Source: Nocardia sp. BMG51109 (GTDB taxonomy: Bacteria; Actinomycetota; Actinomycetes; Mycobacteriales; Mycobacteriaceae). Taken from it: a stretch of 64,000 nt of DNA. Every line of letters begins with the position of its first letter. The stretch's first letter is position 1. Location: the NCBI RefSeq assembly GCF_000526215.1, contig NZ_JAFQ01000004.1, positions 4,526,001 through 4,590,000 on the forward strand. The letters are read 5' to 3'. The notes beneath the pieces were generated by a model, which saw only the letters and a list, made by a program, of their open reading frames with translations, did no database searches and was not told the origin of the DNA. Both the position numbers and the translations under genes were made by a program. Shown here in pieces: positions 51,714 through 59,977 of this stretch.

Positions 51714-51776
51714 CCGGGAGCCTGCGACACCGTGAGACGGCGTGTCGTCGTGTGCCGGTGGCCCGGAGGCGGCACG

Positions 51777-52625
51777 GTGTCGGGCATGCAGGTGAGCGCG
51801 GGCCGGTTTCGTCGCATCTACGACCCGAGCGCGGGGGAGGCGTGCCCGTGGTACATCAACGACCACACCGTGATTCGTGACGAATCCGGCCGCTGGCATC
51901 TGTTCGGGATCACCCATCCCGAACCGGCGGATCCGTGGCAGGAGCGGGAGTTCGCGCATGCCACCGCCGACCGGCCGGCCGGGCCGTGGACCAAGCGCCC
52001 GCCCGCGCTGACCGCCGATCCCGGCTACGGCGAGACGCACCTGTGGGCGCCGTACGTCGTCCGCGCCGACGACCACTACGCCATGTTCTACGACGGCGGC
52101 GGCCCGGACCGCACCGCCACCGCCATGAACCTCGCCGTCTCCACCGATCTGACGCACTGGCGCCGCCACCCGGACGGACCGCTGTTCCGCGACGGCTACG
52201 ACGCCCGCGATCCGATGGTGCTGCGCGAGTCCGGCCGCTGGATCATGTACTACTGCGCGACCAGCGAGCCGAACGGCGGGAATCACGTGGTCGCCTATCG
52301 GACCAGCGACGACCTGGTGCACTGGAGCGAGCGGGCGATCGCCTACACCGATCCCAGCACCGGCACCGGCGCCGGTCCCACGGAATCGCCGTTCGTGGTG
52401 CGGCACAACGGATCCTGGTACCTGTTCATCGGTCCGCGGCCGCGCTACGTCGGCACCGACGTGTTCCGCAGCGACGATCCGCTGCACTTCCGGCCGCAGG
52501 ACAAGGTCGGTCACATCCGGGCGCATGCGGCCGAGATCGTGGCCGACGGCGGCGCCCTGTGGATCACGCACGCCGGCTGGGGGCAGGGCGGGGTGCACAT
52601 CGCGCGGCTGCGTTTTCCGGAGTAA
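51777..52625 (+). CDS. GH43/GH32-like beta-propeller glycosidase
   Basis: 282 residues with five-blade propeller motifs. Likely catalytic acids are Asp in YINDHTVI, Asp in DARDPMVL and Glu in PTESPFVV, in the order general base, pKa modulator and general acid as in GH43. WHLFGITHPEP, VSTDLTHWRRHPDGPLF and RTSDDLVHWSE are blade repeats. There is no signal peptide, so it is probably cytosolic. GTG 51777 is chosen for the ggagg seven bases upstream. Substrate unknown, likely an arabinoside or fructoside. Confidence 0.75.
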   Translation: MSGMQVSAGRFRRIYDPSAGEACPWYINDHTVIRDESGRWHLFGITHPEPADPWQEREFAHATADRPAGPWTKRPPALTADPGYGETHLWAPYVVRADDHYAMFYDGGGPDRTATAMNLAVSTDLTHWRRHPDGPLFRDGYDARDPMVLRESGRWIMYYCATSEPNGGNHVVAYRTSDDLVHWSERAIAYTDPSTGTGAGPTESPFVVRHNGSWYLFIGPRPRYVGTDVFRSDDPLHFRPQDKVGHIRAHAAEIVADGGALWITHAGWGQGGVHIARLRFPE

Positions 52626-52768
52626 CGCGCGATACTCGGGAGCAGGAGCCGGATCGGCGATAGCCGACGAGCATCGCGCACTCGGTGGCCGGAAGGTGGC
52701 TCGGAGGTGATGTTCGTGGAAGAATCCGGATCCATGTCGGCGAATCCGCGCGTCACCGGGAGGACCGC

Positions 52769-53236
52769 ATGCCAACGCAGGTGTTGACGCAACAGAACTT
52801 CGAACAGACCATATCCCGCAGTGCCATTGTGCTGGTGGACTTCTGGGCCTCGTGGTGCGGCTGGTGCACCCGGTTCGCGCCGATCTACGAGGAGTCGTCG
52901 ACGCACCACCCGGACATCGTGTACGGCACCGTCGATACCGAGGCCGAGCAGGCGCTCACCGCCGCCGCGCAGATCACCAGCCTGCCCACGCTGCTCGGTT
53001 TCCGGGAGGGGCTGCTGGTCTACTCGAATCCCGGCTTCCAGCCCGCCGGGGAGCTGGAGGAAATCGTCCAGCAGATCCAGTGGATGGATATGGACGAGGT
53101 GCGCCGCCAGCTGGCCGCCACCCAGCCCGAGAACGCGGCCGTCGGCGGCGTCAAGGGTGCGGCCGAGCCCGTGCCCAGCGCCGGCCTCGCCGACGCCCCG
53201 ACCAGCTACGGCTGGCCGGGCCTGAAGGTGCGCTGA
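52769..53236 (+). CDS. Thioredoxin-fold protein
   Basis: 155 residues. VLVDFWASWCGWCTRFAPIY carries the redox pair Cys30/Cys33 in a CGWC motif where most thioredoxins have CGPC, and SLPTLLGFREG provides the cis-Pro. A 45-residue Ala/Pro-rich C-terminal extension is added. ATG 52769 has gggagga upstream. It may act as a thiol-disulfide exchanger or detoxification partner. Confidence 0.85.
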   Translation: MPTQVLTQQNFEQTISRSAIVLVDFWASWCGWCTRFAPIYEESSTHHPDIVYGTVDTEAEQALTAAAQITSLPTLLGFREGLLVYSNPGFQPAGELEEIVQQIQWMDMDEVRRQLAATQPENAAVGGVKGAAEPVPSAGLADAPTSYGWPGLKVR

Positions 53237-53351
53237 CAGCTCGCTACCGGCACCCGGCCGAGCGCGTAGCGACGTAGCCGCGGCGCCAGGTGGGCATCGG
53301 CTGAAACGCGGTGCGGCTCAATGGGCCGACGGACTCAATGGGGCCGACGGA

Positions 53352-54110
53352 TCAGAACGCCGTCCGTTCCAGCCAGGTGGCGAGGACCTTGTCGGCACCG
53401 GAGACGGTGAGGCCGGGGTGGTCGGCCGGGATGCGCCGCAACAGCAGGAGGAACAGCTCGACCGCCGGTGCCTCGACGGTGACCGATCCGGTGGAAGCCG
53501 TTGGCTCCCAGTCGATTCCGTCGTCCGACCGGCGGATCGACCAGTCGTCGCCGGTGTCGGTGGCGTGCAGGGACACGGTCGTGCCCTCGTCCAGCGGGGT
53601 CTGGAACCTGGGCGACCCCATCCGGATGAGGCCGAGCAGTTCCGACAGGCCGTCGGCGGCCAGTTCGGGAGCCAGGGCCACCGGTCGGCCGAGGGCGAGC
53701 AGGGCGTCGGCGCGGTGCGCGGTGGACTCGTGCAGCCGCCGCCGGACCCACCATTCGGCCGGCCGCAAGTCCCCGAACGGGGTCCAGACCGGAACGTCGG
53801 GGCCGGTGGCGTCGACCGATTCCACCACAATGTCGGCGCTGCCGCGCAGCCACCGGTCGGCCTCCTCGGCATCGCGCGGACGGCGCACGTTCGGCACCTT
53901 CGCGAACTCGAGGAACTCGGTGGCCCGATCGGTGATCATGGCCGCGGCCCAGCGGTGCCCGCCCCCGACATGGGCGACGAGGTTCGCCAGCGTCCAGTCG
54001 GGGCAGGTCGGAATCGGGGTCGTCGGGTCTTCGGTTCGGTAGAGGTCGGCCAGCAGGGAAGTCTCCGCGACCAGCGCCGTGCGCTGTGTCTCGATATCGA
54101 TAGAGGTCAC
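53352..54110 (-). CDS. Maleylpyruvate isomerase-family, mycothiol-dependent-like protein
   Basis: 252 residues of the DinB-related actinobacterial family. TCPDWTLANLVAHVGGGHRWAA and RRRLHESTAHRADALLALG contain the His residues of the metal site, and the C-terminal lobe starts near TDTGDDWSIRR. These proteins act in mycothiol-dependent isomerisation or transfer. GTG 54110 is chosen; a TATACA-like -10 lies just upstream, consistent with a leaderless start. TTG 54137 would put the promoter inside the gene. Confidence 0.8.
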   Translation of the reverse strand: MTSIDIETQRTALVAETSLLADLYRTEDPTTPIPTCPDWTLANLVAHVGGGHRWAAAMITDRATEFLEFAKVPNVRRPRDAEEADRWLRGSADIVVESVDATGPDVPVWTPFGDLRPAEWWVRRRLHESTAHRADALLALGRPVALAPELAADGLSELLGLIRMGSPRFQTPLDEGTTVSLHATDTGDDWSIRRSDDGIDWEPTASTGSVTVEAPAVELFLLLLRRIPADHPGLTVSGADKVLATWLERTAF

Positions 54111-54170
54111 GAATGAATTGTATATGCTATCATTCAAATATATTGGCCAACTTTAGGGGAAGGGTTTAGC
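54111..54170. promoter_or_regulatory. AT-rich divergent promoter with inverted repeat
   Basis: GAATGA (54111-54116) and TCATTC (54130-54135) form a perfect 6-bp inverted repeat around an AT-rich 13-base core. This overlaps the likely start of the isomerase-like gene and lies upstream of the island. The ribosome binding site aggggaaggg (54155-54164) precedes the TTG of the HIT gene. Confidence 0.45.
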
Positions 54171-54602
54171 TTGAACGCGACAATCCAGAAGTTTGGTTAT
54201 CCCGAAACGCTCTTGCGAGAGTACGAGAATTGGGTTGTGCTGCTGCGTCCTGAACAGGTCACCCTCGGAAGTATGGTTCTAGCAAACAAATCCGAAGCCG
54301 GTGCGATGTCTCAAATAAGCGCATCGGCATTTGCCGAACTTGCTCAGGCAACTCGTGATCTCGAGGGCGCACTGAGATCTGCCTTCCAGCATGATAAGAT
54401 CAACTACATTCTTTTGATGATGGTCGACAATCATGTGCACTTTCATGTCATACCCCGATATGCGAGTTATCGGGATTTCGCGGGATCGTCATTCGAAGAT
54501 GCGGCATGGCCAAAGCCGCCCGATTTGTCCGTGTCCGTCTCTGTGTCCGAAGATCAGCGGCAGGCATTGCAGGAGCTTCTGAAATCGAAATGGGGAGCCT
54601 AG
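54171..54602 (+). CDS. HIT-family nucleotide hydrolase/transferase
   Basis: 143 residues with DNHVHFHVIPRY, the histidine triad H88-x-H90-x-H92 of HINT/HIT proteins, which hydrolyse adenosine 5'-phosphoramidates or act on dinucleoside polyphosphates. The N-terminal YENWVVLLRPEQVTLGSMVLA is the usual HIT beta strand. TTG 54171 is the start, with aggggaaggg six bases upstream. It is followed within seven bases by a NUDIX gene, so the two may act on the same nucleotide. Confidence 0.85.
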   Translation: MNATIQKFGYPETLLREYENWVVLLRPEQVTLGSMVLANKSEAGAMSQISASAFAELAQATRDLEGALRSAFQHDKINYILLMMVDNHVHFHVIPRYASYRDFAGSSFEDAAWPKPPDLSVSVSVSEDQRQALQELLKSKWGA

Positions 54603-54609
54603 CAGACCT

Positions 54610-55209
54610 ATGACTCACTACGAAGTGGACTCGCGCCCCTCATCGCGTCAGCCTATTCCGGACGATGCCAAAAAAGTGTTTACGGGAAAGCTGTTCGACG
54701 TATATCAGTGGAAACAAGTTCTTTTCGACGGATCTGTGGCAACGTTCGAGAAGCTTCGCCGCCCCGATACGGCCTATGTCCTTCCGGTGGCGGAAGGTGG
54801 TCGCCTCATGATAGTCCGCCAGCAGCAACCCGGTGCGCAGACCGTATACGGCCTGATCGGAGGGCGGGTAGAGGCGGGTGAAAGTCCAGCCGCGGCGGCG
54901 CAGCGCGAACTACAGGAAGAGGCCGGACTCATCCCCGGGGAGCTCCATCTATGGGATTCCTACCAGTTTCTCCCAAAGATCGACTGGGCAATCTACACCT
55001 ATATCGCGCGAGGATGTTCTGCTACGCAGCAGGCTCTGGACGCGGGTGAAAAGATCGAACTGGTCGAGTTGACCTTCGATGAACTCCTGAAATTGGCAGC
55101 CAGCGAAGAGTTCGGCGATCTCGAGGTCGCCCTTCGTCTGCTCAGGCTATCGGCCGATCCCGAACAACTTGCTCAAGCTCGAGAGCTCTTCGCCAGCAAG
55201 CGGGCATAG
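54610..55209 (+). CDS. NUDIX hydrolase (ADP-ribose pyrophosphatase-like)
   Basis: 199 residues. The NUDIX box is complete at residues 85-107 (GRVEAGESPAAAAQRELQEE and AGL). The N-terminal VFTGKLFDVYQWK and PDTAYVLPVAEGGRLMIVRQ resemble ADP-ribose pyrophosphatases. It would cleave nucleoside diphosphate-X compounds. With the HIT gene it could process or detoxify a nucleotide-linked intermediate. Confidence 0.85.
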   Translation: MTHYEVDSRPSSRQPIPDDAKKVFTGKLFDVYQWKQVLFDGSVATFEKLRRPDTAYVLPVAEGGRLMIVRQQQPGAQTVYGLIGGRVEAGESPAAAAQRELQEEAGLIPGELHLWDSYQFLPKIDWAIYTYIARGCSATQQALDAGEKIELVELTFDELLKLAASEEFGDLEVALRLLRLSADPEQLAQARELFASKRA

Positions 55210-55242
55210 AAAAATACAAGCGTACAGGCAGGATACGCATCT

Positions 55243-55938
55243 GTGAAGCTTGCGATTATGCGACATCAGCGCCTGGCTTCCGTCTCCCTCGGATTGACGT
55301 TGGCCTATGCGCTTGCGGCTTTGAAGTTCGCTTCGAAGACGACCATATTGTCACCTGTTTTCGACTTCGTCCTCATATTTATTACGAGCGCTGGCTTATA
55401 TAAGCTCGTAGTTAACGTGATCTGCTCCGTTGTGGGCAGTTCAGAATTTTTGCTACGGTTGTACTGGGGACGATTGCACGTTGCGGGCCTGTGGTCTTAC
55501 AGTTATACATTGGAGGATTCCGAAGATGACACGGTCTACTTCGGGGTTTGGCGATTCGAACAGAATCTTTTCGGCACATCTGTCGTCGGCTTCGGATTGA
55601 CGGACGACTACCGGGTCCGTTCCCACGTGCGTTCAGTGACCGATATGCTGGACAACGGCAATGCCTATGAGTTCGTCAACGTACGAAGCGATTCCATCGA
55701 TTCTTCGGCAGAATACTACTCACGCACAACGATGTTCTTCGAGCTCAGCGGGCGTCATTTTTTGCGTAGACCGATTCGAATGCGTGGCAAGACGTTCGTC
55801 TACGGTGGTCCGCGAAGCGGAGGCATTTGCAGCAATTTCTTCGTGCGCCACGAAAAAGCGAGAACCGAACAAGATGTCATCGACATAATAAGATCCAATA
55901 TCAAGAATCATGGACACGTCCACCCGACCCCACCGTAA
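55243..55938 (+). CDS. Two-TM, beta-rich protein resembling Cap15-type effectors
   Basis: 231 residues. Two membrane helices lie at about 12-29 and 37-62. A beta-rich soluble part follows (LYWGRLHVAGLWSYSYTL, VYFGVWRFEQNLFGTSVVGF, EYYSRTTMFFEL). The 2TM plus small beta-barrel layout with the G-x-W-x-Y start resembles the S-2TM-beta (Cap15) domain, which senses cyclic nucleotides in CBASS and disrupts membranes. No CD-NTase gene is in the island, so this reading is tentative. GTG 55243 has little Shine-Dalgarno support. Confidence 0.5.
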   Translation: MKLAIMRHQRLASVSLGLTLAYALAALKFASKTTILSPVFDFVLIFITSAGLYKLVVNVICSVVGSSEFLLRLYWGRLHVAGLWSYSYTLEDSEDDTVYFGVWRFEQNLFGTSVVGFGLTDDYRVRSHVRSVTDMLDNGNAYEFVNVRSDSIDSSAEYYSRTTMFFELSGRHFLRRPIRMRGKTFVYGGPRSGGICSNFFVRHEKARTEQDVIDIIRSNIKNHGHVHPTPP

Positions 55939-55985
55939 TAACATGGCGCACCAGATCCGTATCCAGATTCAGGGAGGGGGTCGCC

Positions 55986-57095
55986 GTGAGAATAGCGGTC
56001 GCACCCGGCAGCTACAAGTCCACCATTACTTCACTGGATGCTACCGATATTCTGTCGGAGGTTCTCCAAGATAATCTTCCTGACGATCAAATCGAACCGA
56101 TAGTGATGACCGACGGCGGTGAAGGGACGATCGATGCCTTTGCGCACAACTTCGGCGGCTCGATCAAGACCTACCGAACGATCGGCCCGTTGAGGGAGCC
56201 TGTTCATGCCGAGGTCTGTTGGGTCAACGCGCAAAGCGTGATTGTCGAGTCGGCGAAAATCGTAGGATATTCGTTGATACCCTCGTCACGAAGAAATCCG
56301 TGGCAGACCTCCAGTGCAGGCGTGGGGTACCTGATTCGAACCCTCATCGCCGATGGTGCCCAGGAAATTATCGTAACGATGGGTGACTCGGCGATCATGG
56401 ATATGGGAATCGGCATGTTGGATGCTCTCGGCGCAAACTTCTACTCCGATGGCAAGAGAATTATCGAACCGGGCCTGCGTGACCTTGCACATCTTACCGA
56501 CTTCACATTCGACCGAGTGCGTAACGTCAAGATAACCTGTCTGGTCGACACCAAGGACTACTTGTGCGGGCCTCGTGGACAAGCGAGTACGTATGGCGCT
56601 CAAAAGGGGCTCGTGGAATACGAAGTGGCAGCGGCGGAGGCTGGTCTGGCGCGTTTTTCCCGGTTGATCGAAGAGCGCCTGGGGATTCAAGTCGCCAGGC
56701 TTCCGATGGGCACCGGCAGCGGAGGTCTGGCCGCCGCGTTGCATGCGTTCCATGATGCGGATCTCAGTCACACTCCCGAATACTTCGATTCCCAGCTCGG
56801 ACTCAGCGAGCGCCTTGCCGCATGCGATTACGTAATTACCGGAGAAGGGTATCTCGACGACCAGACACGGTGGGGGAAAGTACCTTACTATGTTACATCG
56901 CAATGCGCGGGTAGGTGTATCGCTGTTGTCGGTGGACACAGCGCAACAGGACTGGACGACCTTCGCCGAGGCGCCGTGGGTGGATGTTCAGTTTACGAAC
57001 TGAACAGTGGTCTCGCGATGTCGAATCCTCGGAGCGCGCTTGCGCAAGCGGCCAGATCCGTAGCATTACACATCGGTAGTTCGTCGGAACGGTAA
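55986..57095 (+). CDS. Glycerate kinase (GarK/GlxK family)
   Basis: 369 residues. VAPGSYKSTITSLDATDIL and PIVMTDGGEGTIDAF at the N-terminus, GTGSGGLAAALHAF and VITGEGYLDDQTRWGKVPYY further on are the Pfam Gly_kinase motifs. The enzyme phosphorylates glycerate or a related hydroxyacid with ATP. GTG 55986 is fixed by agggaggggg five bases upstream. Neighbouring amino-transfer and dehydrogenase genes suggest a sugar-acid substrate. Confidence 0.9.
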   Translation: MRIAVAPGSYKSTITSLDATDILSEVLQDNLPDDQIEPIVMTDGGEGTIDAFAHNFGGSIKTYRTIGPLREPVHAEVCWVNAQSVIVESAKIVGYSLIPSSRRNPWQTSSAGVGYLIRTLIADGAQEIIVTMGDSAIMDMGIGMLDALGANFYSDGKRIIEPGLRDLAHLTDFTFDRVRNVKITCLVDTKDYLCGPRGQASTYGAQKGLVEYEVAAAEAGLARFSRLIEERLGIQVARLPMGTGSGGLAAALHAFHDADLSHTPEYFDSQLGLSERLAACDYVITGEGYLDDQTRWGKVPYYVTSQCAGRCIAVVGGHSATGLDDLRRGAVGGCSVYELNSGLAMSNPRSALAQAARSVALHIGSSSER

Positions 57096-57099
57096 CAAC

Positions 57100-57663
57100 G
57101 TGGCCAGTCCATATTTGCTTCTACTTCTCGGTCCGTCGGGCGCCGGAAAAACTACGGTCAAAGATCACCTTGTTACGAAGGCTGGTTACGATACAGCCCA
57201 GAAATACACGACTCGCGAACACCGCGGAACAGTGGAGGACACCCGAGACTTCATATTCTGCACTGCGGATGAAATTCCGGACAGCGGTGTGCTGAGGTTC
57301 ACAAGTTACGGTGCAGTGTTCGGAATACGACTCACCGCGATCGAAGATTCCCTCCGCCGTGGAAGATGCCATGTGCTGACGGTCGGTGACTGTTCCAGCG
57401 TGGAATCGCTCCGAAATATTTTTCCGGGTCGCGTCGCCACCCTGTTCCTATATTGCGACAGACATGTGCTCAAGTCCAGAATTGCAGCAGACCCCCATCG
57501 TGCGAGCCGTTGGCCGACCGTTCAGGAAGAGGTCGAGTCGATATACTCTACAATATCATGTATAGACCATGTTATTGATTGCAGCTCACCCTTCGCTCGA
57601 ACAGTATTGCATTTGAACACGCTGATCGAAACTATCGATCGTACCTTCGAGGAACCGCTGTGA
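57100..57663 (+). CDS. Guanylate-kinase-like P-loop protein
   Basis: 187 residues. GPSGAGKTT (residues 11-19) is the P-loop. KYTTREHRGTVEDTRDFIF and SYGAVFGIRLTAIEDSLRRGRCHVL match the GMP-binding and lid parts of guanylate kinases. It is shorter and more diverged than housekeeping GMK, with Arg residues near the lid (ADPHRASRW). It could phosphorylate a small molecule or nucleotide. GTG 57100 follows the glycerate-kinase stop by four bases. Confidence 0.75.
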   Translation: MASPYLLLLLGPSGAGKTTVKDHLVTKAGYDTAQKYTTREHRGTVEDTRDFIFCTADEIPDSGVLRFTSYGAVFGIRLTAIEDSLRRGRCHVLTVGDCSSVESLRNIFPGRVATLFLYCDRHVLKSRIAADPHRASRWPTVQEEVESIYSTISCIDHVIDCSSPFARTVLHLNTLIETIDRTFEEPL

Positions 57664-58952
57664 ATTCTTACCATATGCTGGACGACGTACTGGACTCGGT
57701 AATCGCCGACTATGTCGAATCCAGGCCGCGAAGTGCGCATCTCCAGAGCGAAGCCGAACAGGTTATACCAGGTGGAACGACTCGCTCGGTAATCGCCGTG
57801 GAGCCGTTTCCGTTCCGCGTGGCAAAGGCCAGCGGCAGCAGACTAGAGGATGTCGACGGCAACTATCTGATCGATTTCTGTGGCGATTACACCGCGGGAC
57901 TGCTGGGTCACGATCCGCGGGCCGTCAAAGAAGCTGTCAGAAGTTCCCTCGACGGCGGTTGGACCATCGGGGCTGCCCACGCCGTGGAGATCGAGGCGGC
58001 GCAGTTGGTTTGTCGTTGGTTCCCGACAATGGCATCCGTTCGGTTCACGACGTCGGGAACCGAGGCGAATCTTCACGCCATAGGCGTGTCGCTTCACCAT
58101 ACGCGGCGCGATGCTGTGGTGGTTTTTCGAAGGGGCTTTCATGGTTCGCTGCTCAATTTCTCCAACGGCATGGGCGACGGGCGACAACACGTGGGCGTCA
58201 ACGCACGATACAGATTCAGGGTCGGCGAATACAACGATATCGACAGCGTCCGGGAGATTCTGAGTGACGGGTGCGTCGGATGCGTGCTCGTCGAGCCGAT
58301 GCAAGGAGCTGGAGGATGTCGGCCGGCCGAAACAGAGTTCTTGCGGCAGTTGCGTGCGGAGTGCGACCGATACGACACGGTGCTGATATTCGACGAGGTT
58401 ATGACATCGCGTCTGTATCCGGGCGGGTTGCAGCAACGGTACGGAGTGACACCGGATCTGACAACTCTGGGCAAGTATATTGCCGGCGGGTTACCGTTCG
58501 GTGCATTCGGGGGGCGCGGGGATTTGATGGCGCACTACGGCAATGGATCGGACTCTCTGCAGCATTCGGGTACGTTCAATAACAACGTGTTGACAATGTC
58601 GGCCGTCGTTGCCGTACTCAGGGATTGTCTCGACCCTGACGACCTGACGGCAAACAACAGTCGTGGCGATCTCATGCGGGAAGAAATATCCGGAATATTG
58701 CGGCGTTCGGAGCTGCCGATCGATGTGACCGGAACAGGTTCGATGTTCTGTTTTCACTCGCGTGATGACCGATGGATACGTTGGTTGTTCTTCGAGCTGC
58801 TGCGTGCGGGGTATTATATTTCTCCGCAAGGTATGGTGACTCTTTCTCTGGCCGTCACCGACGAGCAGTGCCGAGACCTGGTAGCCAGCGTAGAGTCGTG
58901 GGTCGAGAGAGCGAGATCTGTACGATCCGATGATCAGGGAGTGCAGAAATGA
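57660..58952 (+). CDS. Class III aminotransferase, glutamate-1-semialdehyde-aminomutase-like
   Basis: 430 residues. IPGGTTRSVIAVEPFPFRVAKA, RFTTSGTEANLHAIGVS, LIFDEVMTSRLYPGG and TTLGKYIAGGLPFGAFGGR (PLP lysine at 272) match glutamate-1-semialdehyde aminomutase. This copy lies far from haem genes, inside a metabolic island, so it probably moves an amino group on a different oxo-acid. GTG 57660 overlaps the upstream stop (GTGA); ATG 57675 is an alternative. Confidence 0.85.
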   Translation: MNSYHMLDDVLDSVIADYVESRPRSAHLQSEAEQVIPGGTTRSVIAVEPFPFRVAKASGSRLEDVDGNYLIDFCGDYTAGLLGHDPRAVKEAVRSSLDGGWTIGAAHAVEIEAAQLVCRWFPTMASVRFTTSGTEANLHAIGVSLHHTRRDAVVVFRRGFHGSLLNFSNGMGDGRQHVGVNARYRFRVGEYNDIDSVREILSDGCVGCVLVEPMQGAGGCRPAETEFLRQLRAECDRYDTVLIFDEVMTSRLYPGGLQQRYGVTPDLTTLGKYIAGGLPFGAFGGRGDLMAHYGNGSDSLQHSGTFNNNVLTMSAVVAVLRDCLDPDDLTANNSRGDLMREEISGILRRSELPIDVTGTGSMFCFHSRDDRWIRWLFFELLRAGYYISPQGMVTLSLAVTDEQCRDLVASVESWVERARSVRSDDQGVQK

Positions 58953-59899
58953 AGGTTCTGATCATCGGAGGTTCAGGATTCCTCGGCCTTAATCTGGCCA
59001 CCAGTCTGGTTCGACGCGGATATCTCTTCGAAGGCGGCAGGAGGCGCGCGATCGACGAGGTGTTGATATTCGATCTGGTTCGACCGAGCGATCCGGTACC
59101 GGATGGGGTTCGAGTTGTGCTCGGCGACGTTCGTGACGCGGTTGCGATCTCGTCATTGCTGACCGATGACGTCACTTCGGTATTCTATCTTGCATCGATG
59201 ATGAGCGCGGAGTCGGAGCACAGGTGGGATGCGGCTTACGATTGCAATGTATCGGCTCTACGAGGAGTCTTGAATATATTTCGAGAGCGGCCAGCCGGTA
59301 GGCGATTCGTATTTTCGAGTAGTGTCGCGGCCCTGCGGCGCTCCGTCGGTGCCGAGGCCGTTCGTGATCCACTGACGACCTACGGCACCACGAAGGCGAT
59401 GTGCGAACTGCTGATAGAGGACGCGTCGCGTATGAATATCATCGACGCTCGTGTGGCACGACTGCCGACCGTGGTGGTCCGACCCGGAAGCGCTAACCGT
59501 GCGGCTTCCGGATTTGCCAGCAACATATTTCGTGACTGTCGTGGCGGACGTGTGCCGGTCGTACCGGTGGGAGTGGCGCACGAGTTGCTGGTAATTGGAG
59601 TCATTGCTGCCGTTGAATCGATGGTCATGCTGCACGACGTGGACCGTGACAGCATCGGACCCAGATGTACGGTGAACCTGCGCGGTATCACAGTGAGCGT
59701 CAATGAACTGCTTGCCGAAGCTACACGCCGGTATGGTTCGGTGGCACGGGAAGCATTGATATCGGTCGACCCGTCGGTCGAAAGAATTATCGGTAGCTGG
59801 CCTGTCGCGTGGTCGGACGACGGTGCGCGATCGATGGGGCTGCCGTTCGATTTGTCGCTGAGACACATCGTGGATTCGTACGACGGCGTTGCGCCGTGA
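58949..59899 (+). CDS. NAD-dependent epimerase/dehydratase, D-erythronate-dehydrogenase-like
   Basis: 316 residues. GGSGFLGLNLATSLV is the NAD-binding turn; Tyr145/Lys149 in YGTTK are the catalytic pair. RLPTVVVRPGSANRAASGFA and the C-terminal layout match DenD, which oxidises D-erythronate at C2. It overlaps the aminotransferase by four bases. With that gene and the glycerate kinase it could oxidise, aminate and phosphorylate a four-carbon sugar acid. The exact substrate is unknown. Confidence 0.8.
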   Translation: MKVLIIGGSGFLGLNLATSLVRRGYLFEGGRRRAIDEVLIFDLVRPSDPVPDGVRVVLGDVRDAVAISSLLTDDVTSVFYLASMMSAESEHRWDAAYDCNVSALRGVLNIFRERPAGRRFVFSSSVAALRRSVGAEAVRDPLTTYGTTKAMCELLIEDASRMNIIDARVARLPTVVVRPGSANRAASGFASNIFRDCRGGRVPVVPVGVAHELLVIGVIAAVESMVMLHDVDRDSIGPRCTVNLRGITVSVNELLAEATRRYGSVAREALISVDPSVERIIGSWPVAWSDDGARSMGLPFDLSLRHIVDSYDGVAP

Positions 59900-59977
59900 G
59901 GAGTGGGTCATGCCGGGCCCTGCCGGTCGAACGGTATGACGGCACAACGGAATTCGGATCGGGAGCCGGGGTCTCGC

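Larger units (their letters stand above)
54111..59899 (+). other. AT-richer seven-gene island
   Basis: Codon use changes abruptly to many A/T-ending codons from about 54111 and returns to GC-rich use around 59900. All seven genes point the same way with short gaps or overlaps. No integrase, transposase, tRNA or direct-repeat ends were found. The composition suggests acquisition by transfer. Confidence 0.75.

Noticed and set aside
54111..59899. Integrative element with attachment sites
   Set aside because: No integrase, excisionase, tRNA or flanking direct repeats could be found; only the base composition supports transfer.
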